Shown here piece after piece: positions 21,593 to 34,780 of a DNA stretch of 64,000 nucleotides (its first letter is position 1; each line of letters starts with the position of its first letter). Both the position numbers and the translations under genes were made by a program. The notes beneath the pieces are model-generated. The model was not told where the DNA came from. It was given only the letters and a program-made list of their open reading frames with translations, and ran no database searches. The DNA is from Serratia symbiotica. GTDB taxonomy: Bacteria > Pseudomonadota > Gammaproteobacteria > Enterobacterales > Enterobacteriaceae. The DNA lies in assembly GCA_900016775.1 (NCBI GenBank), contig LN890288.1:62001-126000 (forward strand), given 5' to 3'.

Positions 21593-22948
21593 TTACAGTA
21601 TATAATTAATTAATTTATCAATATAAATATAACGAAGATAACAAATAAATTTTCTTATTTTTTTTGGGTATTGTTGAATTTCTTGTAATTCTAAATATTT
21701 TTTAATTATAGTTGTATGGGTACGAATACATGTTAATTCTTTATATTTTTGTTCATACATAATATTTTCAGGATCATGAATTAAAATAGCATTTTCTAAA
21801 TCAAATCTCCAAGATCGTAAGTTTAAATTATGTCCTGTAATTAATTGCCATTTATTATCTACCCATATTCCTTTTAAATGATAACTATTATTACCATCTT
21901 TCCAAATACGAACAATTAATTGACCAGTATCTATATATTTTTGTAATTTATTAAGAAATAAACGTAAATTTATTTCATAAAGATAAGGTAAAATATTAAT
22001 AATTTTAAATGGCTTTTCTTCTGGAATAAAAAAATCATTAGTAGTTTTATCACCAACAATAATTTCTACTTGTTTACCTTGTTGAAGTAAATAAATAATA
22101 TTTTTTAATAATAATGGTGGTAAATTAAAATAAGGTGTACAAAATATCAGTTTTTTATTAACACATAAAATTAGATGATATATAGTAGTATTAAGTATAT
22201 TATTTTTACCTAGTCCTATTAAAGGAGTTATTGATAGTTTAGTATTATTTGTTTTAGTATTTAAATAATAATTCATATTTTTTAAATTAAAACGAAATTT
22301 TCGTATTTCATTTTTAATTTTTATTTTTTTTTGATTTTTATAATCTAAACGTTTTACAGCATTTGAAGTTAATATATTATGTTTGATATAATTAATCATA
22401 ATTTTAGCTAAAATAGGATTTTTAATTAATTGATAACGATCATAACGATATTTTTTATGTTTATGTAAATAAACATTATTAATATTAGCTCCAGTATAAA
22501 TAACAGTATCATCAAAAATTAATCCTTTTAAGTGTAATACGCCTAAAATTTCTTTTGTATTTATTGGTACACCATAAATTGGTATAGAAATATTGGGATA
22601 TTTTTTTGTCATGGAATAATACCAATTAGCATTAGTATTATTGGTATTAGAACCGATATATCCACGTTGTGCTCGATACCAATCAACAAAAATATAAATT
22701 TCTAATTTAGGACGTAATTGTTTAGCTTTGTATAATGCATTAAGTATTTGATTTCCTGCATCATCATTATGCAAATATAGTGCAACAAAATAAATATATT
22801 GTGTAGCATTAGAAATAGATTTTAGTAATGTAATACGAAAATCTAATGGTGTATATAAAGTATGGATATTATCTAATTTTTGAGGGAGTTTAGGTAATTT
22901 TTCTAAGTGTGTTTGATGTTTACTACATTCAAATTCTGACAATAGCAT
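21593..22948 (-). CDS. pssA: CDP-diacylglycerol-serine O-phosphatidyltransferase
   Basis: Makes phosphatidylserine, precursor of phosphatidylethanolamine. 451 residues, exactly the E. coli PssA length. It belongs to the phospholipase D superfamily, with two HKD-type motifs: HLKGLIFDD near residue 138 and HLKGIWVD near residue 357. FVDWYRAQRGYIG, ISIPIYGVPINTKE and ICTPYFNLP-like segments match PssA and separate it from cardiolipin synthase, which shares the HKD motif. C-terminal basic segment IRKFICYLRYIYIDKL. Monocistronic, minus strand. Confidence 0.95.
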   Translation of the reverse strand: MLLSEFECSKHQTHLEKLPKLPQKLDNIHTLYTPLDFRITLLKSISNATQYIYFVALYLHNDDAGNQILNALYKAKQLRPKLEIYIFVDWYRAQRGYIGSNTNNTNANWYYSMTKKYPNISIPIYGVPINTKEILGVLHLKGLIFDDTVIYTGANINNVYLHKHKKYRYDRYQLIKNPILAKIMINYIKHNILTSNAVKRLDYKNQKKIKIKNEIRKFRFNLKNMNYYLNTKTNNTKLSITPLIGLGKNNILNTTIYHLILCVNKKLIFCTPYFNLPPLLLKNIIYLLQQGKQVEIIVGDKTTNDFFIPEEKPFKIINILPYLYEINLRLFLNKLQKYIDTGQLIVRIWKDGNNSYHLKGIWVDNKWQLITGHNLNLRSWRFDLENAILIHDPENIMYEQKYKELTCIRTHTTIIKKYLELQEIQQYPKKIRKFICYLRYIYIDKLINYIL

Positions 22949-23163
22949 GATATGCTTTCTCTTGAAGAATAAATAGGTTTAAGATTTAAAGCATAAAAAT
23001 TAAATGAAAAAATTAAGTTAAAATTTTATTAATTAGATAATATTAATAATATTTATTAATTAATAATTATAACAAATATATTATATATTTATTATAATAT
23101 ATTTTTAAAAATATAATTTTATTTAAAATTTATATTAAATAATTTATTGTTTATAACATGACA

Positions 23164-23685
23164 TTAATTTTTTTCTAATATTAAAATAATTTGATTAGCT
23201 ACAAATTTAGCACTTTGATTATCAGTACGAATAGTTATATCAGCAATTTTATTATATAATGGATTATATTCTTTTGCTAGTGATGCTAACATTTCATTTA
23301 ATGGAAAATTAGTTTTTAATAATGGATGTTTTTTATCACGTTGAGTACGAGTTAATTGTTTTTCTATGCTAGTTTTTAAATAAATTACAATTCCTCGTGC
23401 GGATAAATTATTTCTAGTTTTCTGTGATTTTATTGACCCACCTCCAGTAGCTAATACTATTCCTTGATTTTTAGTAAGTTCATTAATTATTTTTTCTTCT
23501 CGATTACGAAAACCTATTTCACCTTCTATATCAAATACCCAATTTACATCAGCTCCAGTACGTTGTTCAATTTCTTTATCAGAATCAAAAAATTCTATAT
23601 TTAATTTTTGAGCTAAATGACGTCCAATAGTACTTTTTCCAGAACCTATAGGTCCAATTAAAAAGATATTACGTTTTTCTATCAT
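23164..23685 (-). CDS. aroK: Shikimate kinase I
   Basis: Phosphorylates shikimate at the 3 position in the aromatic pathway. 173 residues as in E. coli. P-loop [17 protein letters not shown] near residues 9-25, shikimate-binding [16 protein letters not shown] and [12 protein letters not shown], then [11 protein letters not shown] lid. In E. coli aroB follows; here pssA does. aroA, the next enzyme of the pathway, is absent from its usual place between serC and cmk. A small hairpin TATCATT/AATGATA lies upstream at 23726-23746. Confidence 0.96.
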   Translation of the reverse strand: MIEKRNIFLIGPIGSGKSTIGRHLAQKLNIEFFDSDKEIEQRTGADVNWVFDIEGEIGFRNREEKIINELTKNQGIVLATGGGSIKSQKTRNNLSARGIVIYLKTSIEKQLTRTQRDKKHPLLKTNFPLNEMLASLAKEYNPLYNKIADITIRTDNQSAKFVANQIILILEKN

Positions 23686-24352
23686 ATTTTTAATATTATT
23701 GATATAATTTGTTAATATTAATTCCTATCATTTTTAAATAATGATATGGAACCTTAATTTGAATTTAATAATTATTAATTTAAAATTTAAAAATATTGAT
23801 ATTTTTAAATTTTTTTTATTTATTAAATATATTATGATTTATATCATGAAAATCATATATTTAACAATATTTTTATAGAAAAATATGTATTAATTTTATT
23901 TAAATTTTATAATTTAAATTTATTAAAATAGTAATTAAGATTTTAATTAAAATTATAATAAATTCATTAAATATTTTTAAAATTTTTTTAAAACATAAAA
24001 TATTTTAAGTATAAATAAATATTTATATAATTAATATTATTAATTTATATATTTTAAAAAATAAATATATTAAAATAATATTTAATGAAATAATTTTTAA
24101 TTCTATTTTATTTAATAAAATAAAACATACTTTATAATATATAATAATATTATAAAGTATTAAAATAAATTAATATATTAAATTTTATTTTAAAATATTA
24201 TAATAATTTTTATGATTTTAAAAAAATAAATAATTTAAATTTTAATTCTTATTATTTTTAAAAAAATAATACAAAACATAATCAACAAAAAATTGTATTT
24301 ATATTTTTTTATTTATTATGTTTTATATTATTTAAAAAAATATATTTATATA
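23686..24352. other. Spacer, zwf to aroK
   Basis: 667 bases. Besides the aroK leader hairpin (23726-23746) it holds a 15-bp-arm hairpin with 2-nt turn (23782-23813), a hairpin at 24127-24160, and AAAACATAAT / ATTATGTTTT as a 10-bp inverted repeat around 24272-24323 just after zwf. No gene seen. Confidence 0.5.
24127..24160 (-). terminator. Candidate zwf terminator
   Basis: 14-bp arms (ATACTTTATAATAT and its complement) around a 6-nt loop, about 190 bases downstream of the zwf stop. It contains one G-C pair per arm; the distance makes it uncertain. Confidence 0.35.
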
Positions 24353-25828
24353 TTATTTAAATTCATTCCAAAAACGACCATCTCTAGTTATCATAATTAA
24401 TGATCCTACAGGACCCCAAGTACCAGCTTTATATGGTTTAGGTATTGTATTAGTTTTTTTCCATGCATGTATTACAGAATCAACCCATTTCCATGCTTCT
24501 TCTATTTCATCACGACGTACAAATAATGCTTGAATACCACGCATACTTTCTAATAATAATCTTTCATAAGCATCTGAGATATAATTTTGATTAAAAGTTT
24601 TATAAAAACTTAAATCTAATTTAGTAGATTGTAAACGATGTTTATGATCTAATCCGGGTGTTTTATTTAAAATTTGAATTTCAATTCCTTCATCTGGTTG
24701 AAGTCTTATTATTAATTTATTTTTTAATAGTGGTTGATAAGAATTACTAAATAAATTAATTGGGGGATTTTTAAAGTATATTACTACTTCTGAGCATTTT
24801 ATTGGTAAACGTTTTCCAGTACGTAAATAAAAAGGTACTCCTGCCCATTGCCAATTATTAATATCTACACGTATTGATACAAAAGTTTCAGTGCAACTAT
24901 TTTTATTAGCACCTTCTTCTTCTAAATATCCTGGTACTTTTTTTCCTTGTATAAATCCAGATATATATTGTCCTCGTACAGAAATATTATTTATATTTTT
25001 TTGATTTACAGAACATAATGATCTTAATATTTTTACTTTTTCATCACGAATACGATCAGCAGATAAATCTACTGGAGGTGACATGGCAATAATAGTTAGA
25101 ATTTGTAATAAATGATTTTGAATCATATCACGCATTTGTCCGGTTTGATCAAAATAACTCCATCTTCCTTCAATACCTACTTCTTCTGCTACAGTAATTT
25201 GTACTGAATCAATAGTACGATTATTCCAATTAGAAGAAAATAAAGAATTAGCAAATCTTAATGCTAATAAATTTAGTACTGTTTCTTTTCCGAGATAGTG
25301 ATCAATACGGTAAACTTGTGATTCATTAAAATATTTTGATACTTGATGATTAATTAATTGACAGGAAATTAAGTCTTTTCCTAATGGTTTTTCAATTATT
25401 AATCGTGCTGGTTCATAATTTAATTTAGCTTTTCCTAATCCTTTACAAATTGCATTAAAAGTATTTGATGGCATAGCTAAATAATTAATTGTAATTCTAT
25501 TTTTTTGATCTAACATTTTACTTAATTTTATAAAACTTTTAGTATTATATATATCTAAATTACAAAAATCTAAACGTTCACTTAATATTTTCCATATTTT
25601 ATCATCTATATTTTCTTTGATAAAAGTTTCTAAAGAAATTCGTACTATTTTAGTATAGGTTTTTTTGTCCCAATTAGCACGACCAACACCTATAATTTTT
25701 GTATTTGGATGAATATATCCAGATTTTTCTAATTGATATAAAGAAGGTATTAATTTACGACGTGATAAATCACCTTTAGCACCAAAAATAATTAAATCAC
25801 AAGGTTTAGGTACTGTACTTACTACCAT
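24353..25828 (-). CDS. zwf: Glucose-6-phosphate 1-dehydrogenase
   Basis: First enzyme of the oxidative pentose-phosphate pathway, source of NADPH. 491 residues, the E. coli length. NADP fold IIFGAKGDLSRRKLIPSLYQL near residues 13-33, active-site RIDHYLGKETVLNLLALRFAN, and VPFYLRTGKRLP. GGAAATTAGT ahead of the ATG. A working Zwf suggests sugar phosphate (from the PTS operon in this window) is routed to reducing power and pentoses. Confidence 0.97.
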   Translation of the reverse strand: MVVSTVPKPCDLIIFGAKGDLSRRKLIPSLYQLEKSGYIHPNTKIIGVGRANWDKKTYTKIVRISLETFIKENIDDKIWKILSERLDFCNLDIYNTKSFIKLSKMLDQKNRITINYLAMPSNTFNAICKGLGKAKLNYEPARLIIEKPLGKDLISCQLINHQVSKYFNESQVYRIDHYLGKETVLNLLALRFANSLFSSNWNNRTIDSVQITVAEEVGIEGRWSYFDQTGQMRDMIQNHLLQILTIIAMSPPVDLSADRIRDEKVKILRSLCSVNQKNINNISVRGQYISGFIQGKKVPGYLEEEGANKNSCTETFVSIRVDINNWQWAGVPFYLRTGKRLPIKCSEVVIYFKNPPINLFSNSYQPLLKNKLIIRLQPDEGIEIQILNKTPGLDHKHRLQSTKLDLSFYKTFNQNYISDAYERLLLESMRGIQALFVRRDEIEEAWKWVDSVIHAWKKTNTIPKPYKAGTWGPVGSLIMITRDGRFWNEFK

Positions 25829-26182
25829 ACTAATTTCCTATATTAAAAGATATTTTATATATTATTATTTATTAATTTTATTATTATTTTTATATATATA
25901 ATTAAAATTTTTATATTTTAAATAATATATAATAATATTATTATAAATTTAAATTTATTATTTTTATTTTAATAGATATTAAATAAAATTTATAAAATAA
26001 ATATTATATTAATATATAAATTACATATATTTAAAATTTATTTTATATATTTTAAATAAAAATATTAATTTATTAAATTTTATTTAATTATGATGCTTTT
26101 TATTTATAAATTAAATATTATTTTTATGAATTAAAAATGATAAGTAAAATAAAAATTATTATTTTAGTAAAAAAAAATAAAT
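25829..26182. other. AT-rich spacer, kdsA to zwf
   Basis: 354 bases of almost pure A/T between two minus-strand genes. I see nothing in it beyond a slightly mixed patch at 26085-26145. Confidence 0.6.
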
Positions 26183-27641
<1,459 letters not shown>

Positions 27642-29291
27642 ATGAATAAAATAATAAAAAAAATGTTAGTAACGTGTGCACTACCTTATGCAAATGGATC
27701 TATTCATTTAGGTCATATGCTTGAACATATTCAAGCTGATATTTGGGTTCGTTATCAACGTATGCGTGGTAATATAGTTTATTTTATTTGTGCAGATGAT
27801 GCACATGGTACTCCTATTATGTTAAAAGCAAAGCAATTAAAAATTACTCCAGAAAAAATGATTGCTAAAATACAAAAGGAGCATAAACATGATTTTATAG
27901 GTTTTAATATTAGTTATGATAATTATCATTCAACTCATAGTAATGAGAATTTTGAATTATTAAATTTTATTTATAATTGTTTAAATAAAAATAATTTTAT
28001 TAGTAAACGTTATATATCTCAATTATATGATCCTAAAAAAGAAATGTTTTTACCAGATCGTTTTATACAAGGTAATTGTCCAATATGCAAAGCAAAAGAT
28101 CAATATGGTGATAATTGTGAATTATGTGGTGCAATTTATAATCCTATAGAATTAATTAATCCAAAGTCTGTAATTTCTGGTGCTATACCAGAAATACGTA
28201 AGTCTGAACATATTTTTTTTAATTTACCTAAATTTAGCACTATGTTAAAAAAATGGATTTATTCTGGTACACTGCAAGATCAAGTAGCTAATAAAATGAA
28301 AGAGTGGTTTAAATCTGGTTTAAAACAATGGAATATTTCTCGAGATAAACCTTATTTTGGTTTTAAAATTCCTCATACATTAAATAAATATTTTTATGTT
28401 TGGTTAGATGCTCCTATTGGTTATATGGGATCTTTTAAAAATTTATGTAATAAACATACTAATATAAATTTTAATGAATTTTGGAATAAAAATACTAATA
28501 CTGAACTATATCATTTTATTGGTAAAGATATTATTTATTTTCATAGTTTATTTTGGCCAGCTATTTTAGAAGGTAGTAATTTTAGAACACCTACTAATTT
28601 ATTTGTACATGGTTATGTAATGGTTAATGGTATGAAAATGTCTAAATCACGTGGCACTTATATTAAAGCAAAAACATATTTAAAATATTTAGATAGTGAT
28701 TGTTTACGTTATTATTATGCTACTAAATTATCTTCTCGTATTGATGATATTGATTTAAATCTTACAGATTTCATACAACGTGTAAATAGTGATATTGTAA
28801 ATAAAATAGTGAATCTAGCTTCTCGAAGTTCTAGATTTATTAATAAATGTTTTAATGGTTGGTTATCTTATACATTATCTGATATAGATTTATATAAGAT
28901 TTTTATAGATGCTTCTAAACGTATTGGTTCTGCTTATTGTAATCGTGAATTTAGTTATGTGGTTCGTGAAATTATTATTTTAGCTGATTTAGCAAATCGT
29001 TATATAGATATACAAGCACCCTGGATAGTAGCAAAAAAAGAAGGTTATAATATTAATTTACAATCTATTTGTTCTATGGGTATTAATTTATTTCGTGTGT
29101 TAATAATTTATTTAAGTCCAATTTTACCTATGTTAGTTATACGTAGTGAAAAATTTTTAAATACTAAATTACAATGGAATACTCTGGATAAGCCTTTATT
29201 AGGTAAAAAAATTATGGTATTTAATACACTTTTTCATCGTATTAAAGTTGATCAAATAAATAATATAATAAATGATTCAAAAGAAATATAA
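27642..29291 (+). CDS. metG: Methionyl-tRNA synthetase (short form)
   Basis: Charges initiator and elongator tRNA-Met. 549 residues from the ATG at 27642; a GTG nine bases earlier is possible but the ATG fits the family start. HIGH motif [15 protein letters not shown] near residue 20, zinc knuckle [17 protein letters not shown], signature KMSKSRGT, and anticodon-binding domain [16 protein letters not shown]. It ends at the residue equivalent to E. coli position 550 or so: the C-terminal EMAP-II-like tRNA-binding and dimerisation domain is missing, so the enzyme is probably monomeric. The catalytic core is complete. Confidence 0.95.
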   Translation: MNKIIKKMLVTCALPYANGSIHLGHMLEHIQADIWVRYQRMRGNIVYFICADDAHGTPIMLKAKQLKITPEKMIAKIQKEHKHDFIGFNISYDNYHSTHSNENFELLNFIYNCLNKNNFISKRYISQLYDPKKEMFLPDRFIQGNCPICKAKDQYGDNCELCGAIYNPIELINPKSVISGAIPEIRKSEHIFFNLPKFSTMLKKWIYSGTLQDQVANKMKEWFKSGLKQWNISRDKPYFGFKIPHTLNKYFYVWLDAPIGYMGSFKNLCNKHTNINFNEFWNKNTNTELYHFIGKDIIYFHSLFWPAILEGSNFRTPTNLFVHGYVMVNGMKMSKSRGTYIKAKTYLKYLDSDCLRYYYATKLSSRIDDIDLNLTDFIQRVNSDIVNKIVNLASRSSRFINKCFNGWLSYTLSDIDLYKIFIDASKRIGSAYCNREFSYVVREIIILADLANRYIDIQAPWIVAKKEGYNINLQSICSMGINLFRVLIIYLSPILPMLVIRSEKFLNTKLQWNTLDKPLLGKKIMVFNTLFHRIKVDQINNIINDSKEI

Positions 29292-29600
29292 TGTTTATTA
29301 TGAAAAGTATTTTAAAATATAATATATATTATATTTAAAATTTATTTTAAATGGATTTTATATTTAAATGTTATATATAAGTTATTTTTATATTTTAGTA
29401 AATTTTAATATTTTTAATATTTATTAAATTTATTTAGTATATAAAGAATTTTATATTTTAAAATATTAATTAATAGTATTAAATTAATAATTAAAAGTAA
29501 TATTTTATTTTTAATTATATAATCTAAAGATTATTTATAATTTATAATTAATGTGCTTTAGTTCCTACCTTTTACACTATGAAATTAGGTTGTGAATTTT
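29292..29600. other. Spacer, metG to udk
   Basis: 309 bases, A/T-only up to about 29545, then a GC-containing leader adjoining udk with TACACT at 29573-29578 as a possible -10. No gene seen. Confidence 0.5.
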
Positions 29601-30242
29601 ATGACTAAGAAGTCGTATCAATGTGTCATACTTGGTATATCTGGTGCATCTGCTTCTGGAAAAAGTCTTATTACTGGTACATTGTATCGTGAACTATGTG
29701 AACAAGTTGGAGATGAACATATTGGTGTTATTCCTGAAGATAGTTATTATAAAGATCAAAAATATCTTACTATGGAAGAAAGAATTAAAACTAATTATGA
29801 TCATCCTAGTGCTATGGATCATAATTTATTATTTCAACATTTACAAATTCTTAAATCAGGTCATTCAATAGAAATACCATTATATAGTTATTCTCAACAT
29901 ACACGAAAAAAAGAAACTCGACATCTAAAACCAAAAAAAGTAATTATTTTAGAAGGAATTTTATTATTAACAGATAGTCGTTTACGACAAGAAATGAATT
30001 TTTCTATTTTTGTTGATACACCTTTAGACATTTGTCTTATGCGTCGTATGAGACGTGATGTTAATGAGCGTGGTCGTTCTATAGATTCTGTAATGGCACA
30101 ATATAAAAAAACTGTACGTCCAATGTTTTTTCAATTTATTGAACCTTCTAAACAATACGCTGATATTATTGTACCTAGAGGTGGTAAAAATCGTATAGCA
30201 ATTGATATTTTAAAAGCTAAAATCAGTCAATTTTTTGAATGA
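29601..30242 (+). CDS. udk: Uridine/cytidine kinase
   Basis: Salvages uridine and cytidine to UMP and CMP. 213 residues from the ATG at 29601, as in E. coli; a GTG at 29592 is in frame but less likely. P-loop [21 protein letters not shown] near residue 12, [19 protein letters not shown] and the C-terminus [15 protein letters not shown] are nearly unchanged. The udk-dcd order is enteric. NupC in the same window would provide the nucleosides. The leader (29550-29600) keeps some G/C (TAGTTCCTACC) and may include the promoter. Confidence 0.97.
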   Translation: MTKKSYQCVILGISGASASGKSLITGTLYRELCEQVGDEHIGVIPEDSYYKDQKYLTMEERIKTNYDHPSAMDHNLLFQHLQILKSGHSIEIPLYSYSQHTRKKETRHLKPKKVIILEGILLLTDSRLRQEMNFSIFVDTPLDICLMRRMRRDVNERGRSIDSVMAQYKKTVRPMFFQFIEPSKQYADIIVPRGGKNRIAIDILKAKISQFFE

Positions 30243-30317
30243 TTTTTTTATAGATTTATTTTTTTATTTATAAAGATATTAATTTTGTTTATTTACATAT
30301 TTTAATGGAATAAAAAG

Positions 30318-30899
30318 ATGAGATTATGTGATCGTGATATAGAAACTTGGTTAGATAGTGGAAAATTAGTAATTTCACCTCGTCCACCAACTGAACGGAT
30401 AAATGGTGCTACAGTAGATGTACGTTTAGGTAAGTATTTTAGAGTATTTTTAGGTCATACTGCTGCATTTATTGATTTTAGTATTCCTAAAAATACAGGT
30501 ACTGCTGAAATAGATCATGTAATGAGTGATGAAATCATATTATCAGAAGGTGAAGCATTTTTTTTGCATCCAGGTGAATTAGCATTAGCAGTAACTTTTG
30601 AATCCATAACATTACCAAATAATTTAATTGGTTGGTTGGATGGTCGTTCTTCTTTAGCTCGTTTAGGAGTAATGGTACATGTTACTGCTCATCGTATTGA
30701 TCCTGGTTGGCGTGGATGTATTGTATTAGAATTTTATAATTCTGGTAAATTACCTTTAGCATTACGGCCTGGTATGTTTATTGGTGCTCTTAGTTTTGAA
30801 CTTTTATCTGGTCCAGCTATACGTCCTTATAATAGTCGTCAAGATGCTAAGTATTATGATCAACAAGGTGCTGCGGTGAGTCGGTTTGATAAAGATTAA
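30318..30899 (+). CDS. dcd: dCTP deaminase
   Basis: Deaminates dCTP to dUTP, the main route to dUMP for ThyA. 193 residues, the E. coli length, and among the least changed proteins here. GRSSLARLG and [31 protein letters not shown] carry the catalytic Ser, Arg and Glu. It lies 75 bases after udk. In E. coli asmA follows; here only 145 bases separate dcd from the convergent yegH. Confidence 0.97.
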   Translation: MRLCDRDIETWLDSGKLVISPRPPTERINGATVDVRLGKYFRVFLGHTAAFIDFSIPKNTGTAEIDHVMSDEIILSEGEAFFLHPGELALAVTFESITLPNNLIGWLDGRSSLARLGVMVHVTAHRIDPGWRGCIVLEFYNSGKLPLALRPGMFIGALSFELLSGPAIRPYNSRQDAKYYDQQGAAVSRFDKD

Positions 30900-31044
30900 A
30901 ACATTTTTATAGAATGATATTAATTATAAATATTTTAATATTAAAATTTATTTTTTGTTTTTTTTTAGAATATAAATTTTGTTATTAAATATTATTTTTA
31001 ATATATTAAATTTAATTAAATTAATAAATTAATTATTTATAGTA

Positions 31045-32598
31045 TTATATTGGAGTAATTTTTACTTTTAAAATTCGATGGCTATTTATTTCTAATGGTT
31101 CGAAAATATAATTTCCAATACATAAACGTTCACCTTTTTGTGGAATACGTTGACTATATTCCATTAATAAACCAGCTAAAGTATTATATTCACGTTTTTT
31201 TTCTAATTTTAATGGTAAGGATAATATAAGATCTTCTAATGGTATATAACCATTAGCAATCCAACTACCATCTTCATTTTTTTTAATATCATGTCGTACA
31301 TCAATTTCTTCATCATCTTCTGGAAGATTTCCAGCAATAGTTTCCATTACATCTGTTAAAGTTACTATACCTTCTACTGATCCAAATTCATCTACTATAA
31401 AAGCAAAATGAGTTTTTGCATTACGGAATTGTTCTAATGCACTTAGTAATGTTAATTGTTCTGGAAAAATAATTGGTTGACGAATAAGAGTTTTTAATTC
31501 TAATGTTTTTTGTATTAATTGTTGTTTTAATATGTCAATTACATAAATAACACCTAAAGGTTCATTATTAGTATTATTTTCTACTATTACTATACGTGTA
31601 TGTTGATTTTTTTCTAATAATTGAGTAAATTTTTCTTGAGAATCATTTAATGCAAGATATTCTATATTATGACGTGAAGTCATAATACTACTAACTGTAC
31701 GACGAGCCATTCCCATAACACGTTCAATCATATGTCGTTCTTGTTGATTAAAAATTTCATTATTTGAATTATTATTTAATATATTTATGTTATGATTATC
31801 ATTTTGTATTTCTTCATGTTTATTACTTAGCATTCGTAATATTGCTTCTGCAGTACGTTCTCGTAATGATCTGATATTAGATAAAAATCTTCTACGATTA
31901 AATTGTGCTAATTGATTAAACATTTCAATCATTATAGAAAACCCAATTGCTACATATAAATAACCTTTAGGAATATAATATCCAAATCCTTCAGCAATTA
32001 AACTAAAACCAATCATTAATAAAAAACTAAGGCATAAAATAACAATAGTAGGATGAGTATTAATAAAATTAGTTAAAGGTTTACTTGCGAATAACATCAT
32101 ACTAATAGCAATGCATACTGCAATCATCATTACTATTAAATTATCTACCATTCCAACAGCAGTAATAACAGAATCTAAAGAAAAAATAGCATCAAGTACT
32201 ACAATTTGTATTACTACTGTCCAAAAATAAATTATTTTATGTGATGTTTTTTGTTCTTTATCTTTACCTTCTAATTGTTCATTTAATTCTATAGTAGCTT
32301 TAAATAATAAAAATAATCCTCCAATAAGCATAATTAAATCACGACCACTAAAAATATGTGTAATAATTGTAAATATTGGTTTAGTAAGTGTAGATAACCA
32401 AGAAATAGAAGTTAATAGTATTAATCGCATAAATAATGCAATTAATAAACCAATACGAAAAGCTTTATCTTTTTGTTTTTTTGGTAATTTTTCAACTAAA
32501 ATAGCAATAAAAACAAGATTATCAATACCCAAAACAATTTCTAATATAACTAAAGTAGTTAAACCTACCCATATTGTGGGATTTGCAATCCATTCCAT
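31045..32598 (-). CDS. yegH: TerC-family membrane protein with CBS and CorC/HlyC domains (YegH)
   Basis: Inner-membrane protein of uncertain function. Residues about 1-235 form a TerC-type domain with seven helices; the repeated acidic motifs [11 protein letters not shown] and [15 protein letters not shown] are metal-site candidates. Then a pair of CBS domains ([15 protein letters not shown]..., [27 protein letters not shown]) and a C-terminal transporter-associated domain. It matches E. coli YegH better than its paralogue YoaE, which lacks the [18 protein letters not shown] form, and it has the YegH neighbourhood (udk-dcd, then a colanic-type sugar gene). 517 residues. Confidence 0.92.
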   Translation of the reverse strand: MEWIANPTIWVGLTTLVILEIVLGIDNLVFIAILVEKLPKKQKDKAFRIGLLIALFMRLILLTSISWLSTLTKPIFTIITHIFSGRDLIMLIGGLFLLFKATIELNEQLEGKDKEQKTSHKIIYFWTVVIQIVVLDAIFSLDSVITAVGMVDNLIVMMIAVCIAISMMLFASKPLTNFINTHPTIVILCLSFLLMIGFSLIAEGFGYYIPKGYLYVAIGFSIMIEMFNQLAQFNRRRFLSNIRSLRERTAEAILRMLSNKHEEIQNDNHNINILNNNSNNEIFNQQERHMIERVMGMARRTVSSIMTSRHNIEYLALNDSQEKFTQLLEKNQHTRIVIVENNTNNEPLGVIYVIDILKQQLIQKTLELKTLIRQPIIFPEQLTLLSALEQFRNAKTHFAFIVDEFGSVEGIVTLTDVMETIAGNLPEDDEEIDVRHDIKKNEDGSWIANGYIPLEDLILSLPLKLEKKREYNTLAGLLMEYSQRIPQKGERLCIGNYIFEPLEINSHRILKVKITPI

Positions 32599-33409
32599 AT
32601 AACTAATTTTACCTGCAATTTAGATATCTTATTTTATATTAGAATGATGGGTATTTAATAAATAAAATTCAACTTTAATTAAAAAATTTTATTAAAATAA
32701 TATATTATTTTAATAAAATAAATAATATAATTTTTTTAATAAAATATTATATATTAATTTTATATTAATAAATAATTATATTTATTTATATAAATATATT
32801 TTAAATTTTAATATAAATTATTTAATTTAAAAGTAAATAAAAATTGTTTTTAATATTAATTTATTTTTATATGTTTTATTTTATTATTTTTAGATATAAA
32901 ATATATATTTTTTGATTTTAATTATTATAATATTATAAAATAAAATGTTTTTGTATTAATTTTATATTTACAAATTTATAAATAAATTTGTAAATAATAT
33001 TTATAATAAATATTATTTTTATTTTAAAATTTTTGATATTATTTATATAATACATAAAAATAATTTTATTTTTAAAATTAATACATAAATTATATATTTA
33101 TAGATAATATTTTATTATTTTTATAATATTATTATATAATTATATTAACTAATATAAAATTTAATTTTATTTTTTTTTTATAAAATTTATAATAATTAAT
33201 ATTAATTTAAATTAAAATAAATATTTTATATTTAAAAATATAATAAATATTATTTTTAAATATAAAATATTTTTATAGTTTTTTAAAATAATAAATATTA
33301 AATATTTTTAATATTTATTTTAATATTTATTAGATTTAAATATTTATTGAAAAATAAACTTAATTTATATTAAATATTATGATATTTTTTATTAAATTTT
33401 GAGGTTTAA
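32599..33409. other. Spacer between divergent yegH and manB
   Basis: 811 bases. The 70 bases next to yegH are less A/T-pure and probably carry its leader. The rest is A/T-only with a 34-nt palindrome (32686-32719) and a 12-bp-arm hairpin containing G/C (32967-32994). No gene or remnant of the wca/wza genes that occupy this place in E. coli is recognisable. Confidence 0.55.
32686..32719. repeat. 34-nt perfect AT palindrome
   Basis: Arms 32686-32702 and 32703-32719 are exact reverse complements with no spacer. Confidence 0.85.
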
Positions 33410-34780
33410 ATGAATAATTTAACTTGTTTTAAAGCATATGATATTCGTGGTCAATTAGGTAAAGAATTTAATGAAAATATTGCATATCATATTGGTCGTG
33501 CTTATGCAGAATATTTTAAACCATTGCGAGTTATTATTGGTAGAGATGTACGTTTAAGTAGTGAAATTTTAAAATTAGCTGTAGTAAATGGATTACAAGA
33601 TTCAGGAGTTGATGTATATGATATTGGAATTACTGGAACAGAAGAGGTTTATTTTGCTACTGTTTATCTTAAAATGGATGGAGGTATAGAAGTTACTGCA
33701 AGTCATAATCCAATAAATTATAATGGTATGAAACTTATTCAATCTGATGCAAAACCAGTTAGTATTAATAATGGTTTATTAGAAATTAAAAAATTAGTTC
33801 AAAATAATATCTTTACTACAGTATCATTTAAAAACCATATAAAATGTAAAAATATATCAATATTAAAAGAATATGTAAATCATTTATTAAGTTATATTGA
33901 TTTAACAATATTAAAATCTATGAAATTAGTTATTAATTCTGGTAATGGTCCAGCAGGTCATGTAATTGATGAAATTGAAGATCGTTTTAATAATAATAAT
34001 ATTCCTATTACTTTCATAAAAATACATCATTATCCAGATGGTAATTTTCCTAATGGTATTCCTAATCCATTATTATCTAAATGTCGTTATGATACAGCTA
34101 AAGCTATATTAACACATAAAGCCGATATGGGTATTGCTTTTGATGGTGATTTTGATCGTTGTTTTATATTTGATGAGAAAGGAAATTTTATTGAAGGTTA
34201 TTATATAATTGGTTTATTAGCAGAAATTTTTTTAATTCATAATATAGGTTCTAAAATTATTCATGATTCTAGATTATTTTGGAATACAATAGATATTGTT
34301 AATCGATCTGGTGGTATTCCTATTATGTCTAAAACTGGACATTCTTTTATTAAAGAATGTATGAGAAAAGAAGATGCTATTTATGGTGGTGAGATGAGTG
34401 CACATCATTATTTTCGTAATTTTAATTATTGTGATAGTGGTATGATTCCATGGTTATTAATAATTGAATTATTATCTATTAAAGAAAAAAATATGAGTCA
34501 ATTAGTTTTTGATAGTATTAAAGCTTATCCTACTTCAGGTGAAATTAATTTCAAATTATTTAATATTTCTGAAAAAATAAAAAATATTAGAAATTTTTAT
34601 GAAGATCATGCATTATTTATTGATATTACTGATGGTATTAGTATTGAATTTTCAGAATGGCGTTTTAATTTAAGAGTATCTAATACTGAATCATTAGTTC
34701 GTTTAAATGTAGAATCAAAAGGAAATGTTGATTTAATGAATATAAAAACAAAAGAGATATTAAAGTATTTGAATAAATAA
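33410..34780 (+). CDS. manB: Phosphomannomutase
   Basis: Interconverts mannose-6-P and mannose-1-P. 456 residues, equal in length to E. coli CpsG (ManB). The phosphoserine loop is [18 protein letters not shown] near residues 92-109, the metal loop is [10 protein letters not shown], the sugar-binding segment [12 protein letters not shown], and the phosphate-binding segment [21 protein letters not shown] Shine-Dalgarno. It is the only survivor here of the colanic acid/GDP-mannose cluster that neighbours yegH in E. coli, so it may serve mannose catabolism or hexose-phosphate interconversion rather than capsule synthesis; this is inference. Confidence 0.94.
   Translation: MNNLTCFKAYDIRGQLGKEFNENIAYHIGRAYAEYFKPLRVIIGRDVRLSSEILKLAVVNGLQDSGVDVYDIGITGTEEVYFATVYLKMDGGIEVTASHNPINYNGMKLIQSDAKPVSINNGLLEIKKLVQNNIFTTVSFKNHIKCKNISILKEYVNHLLSYIDLTILKSMKLVINSGNGPAGHVIDEIEDRFNNNNIPITFIKIHHYPDGNFPNGIPNPLLSKCRYDTAKAILTHKADMGIAFDGDFDRCFIFDEKGNFIEGYYIIGLLAEIFLIHNIGSKIIHDSRLFWNTIDIVNRSGGIPIMSKTGHSFIKECMRKEDAIYGGEMSAHHYFRNFNYCDSGMIPWLLIIELLSIKEKNMSQLVFDSIKAYPTSGEINFKLFNISEKIKNIRNFYEDHALFIDITDGISIEFSEWRFNLRVSNTESLVRLNVESKGNVDLMNIKTKEILKYLNK

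Noticed and set aside
21593-22948. Cardiolipin synthase as the identity of the HKD protein
   Set aside because: Length 451 and whole-length resemblance, including DWYRAQRGYIG and the C-terminal basic tail, fit PssA; cardiolipin synthases have N-terminal membrane helices that are absent here.
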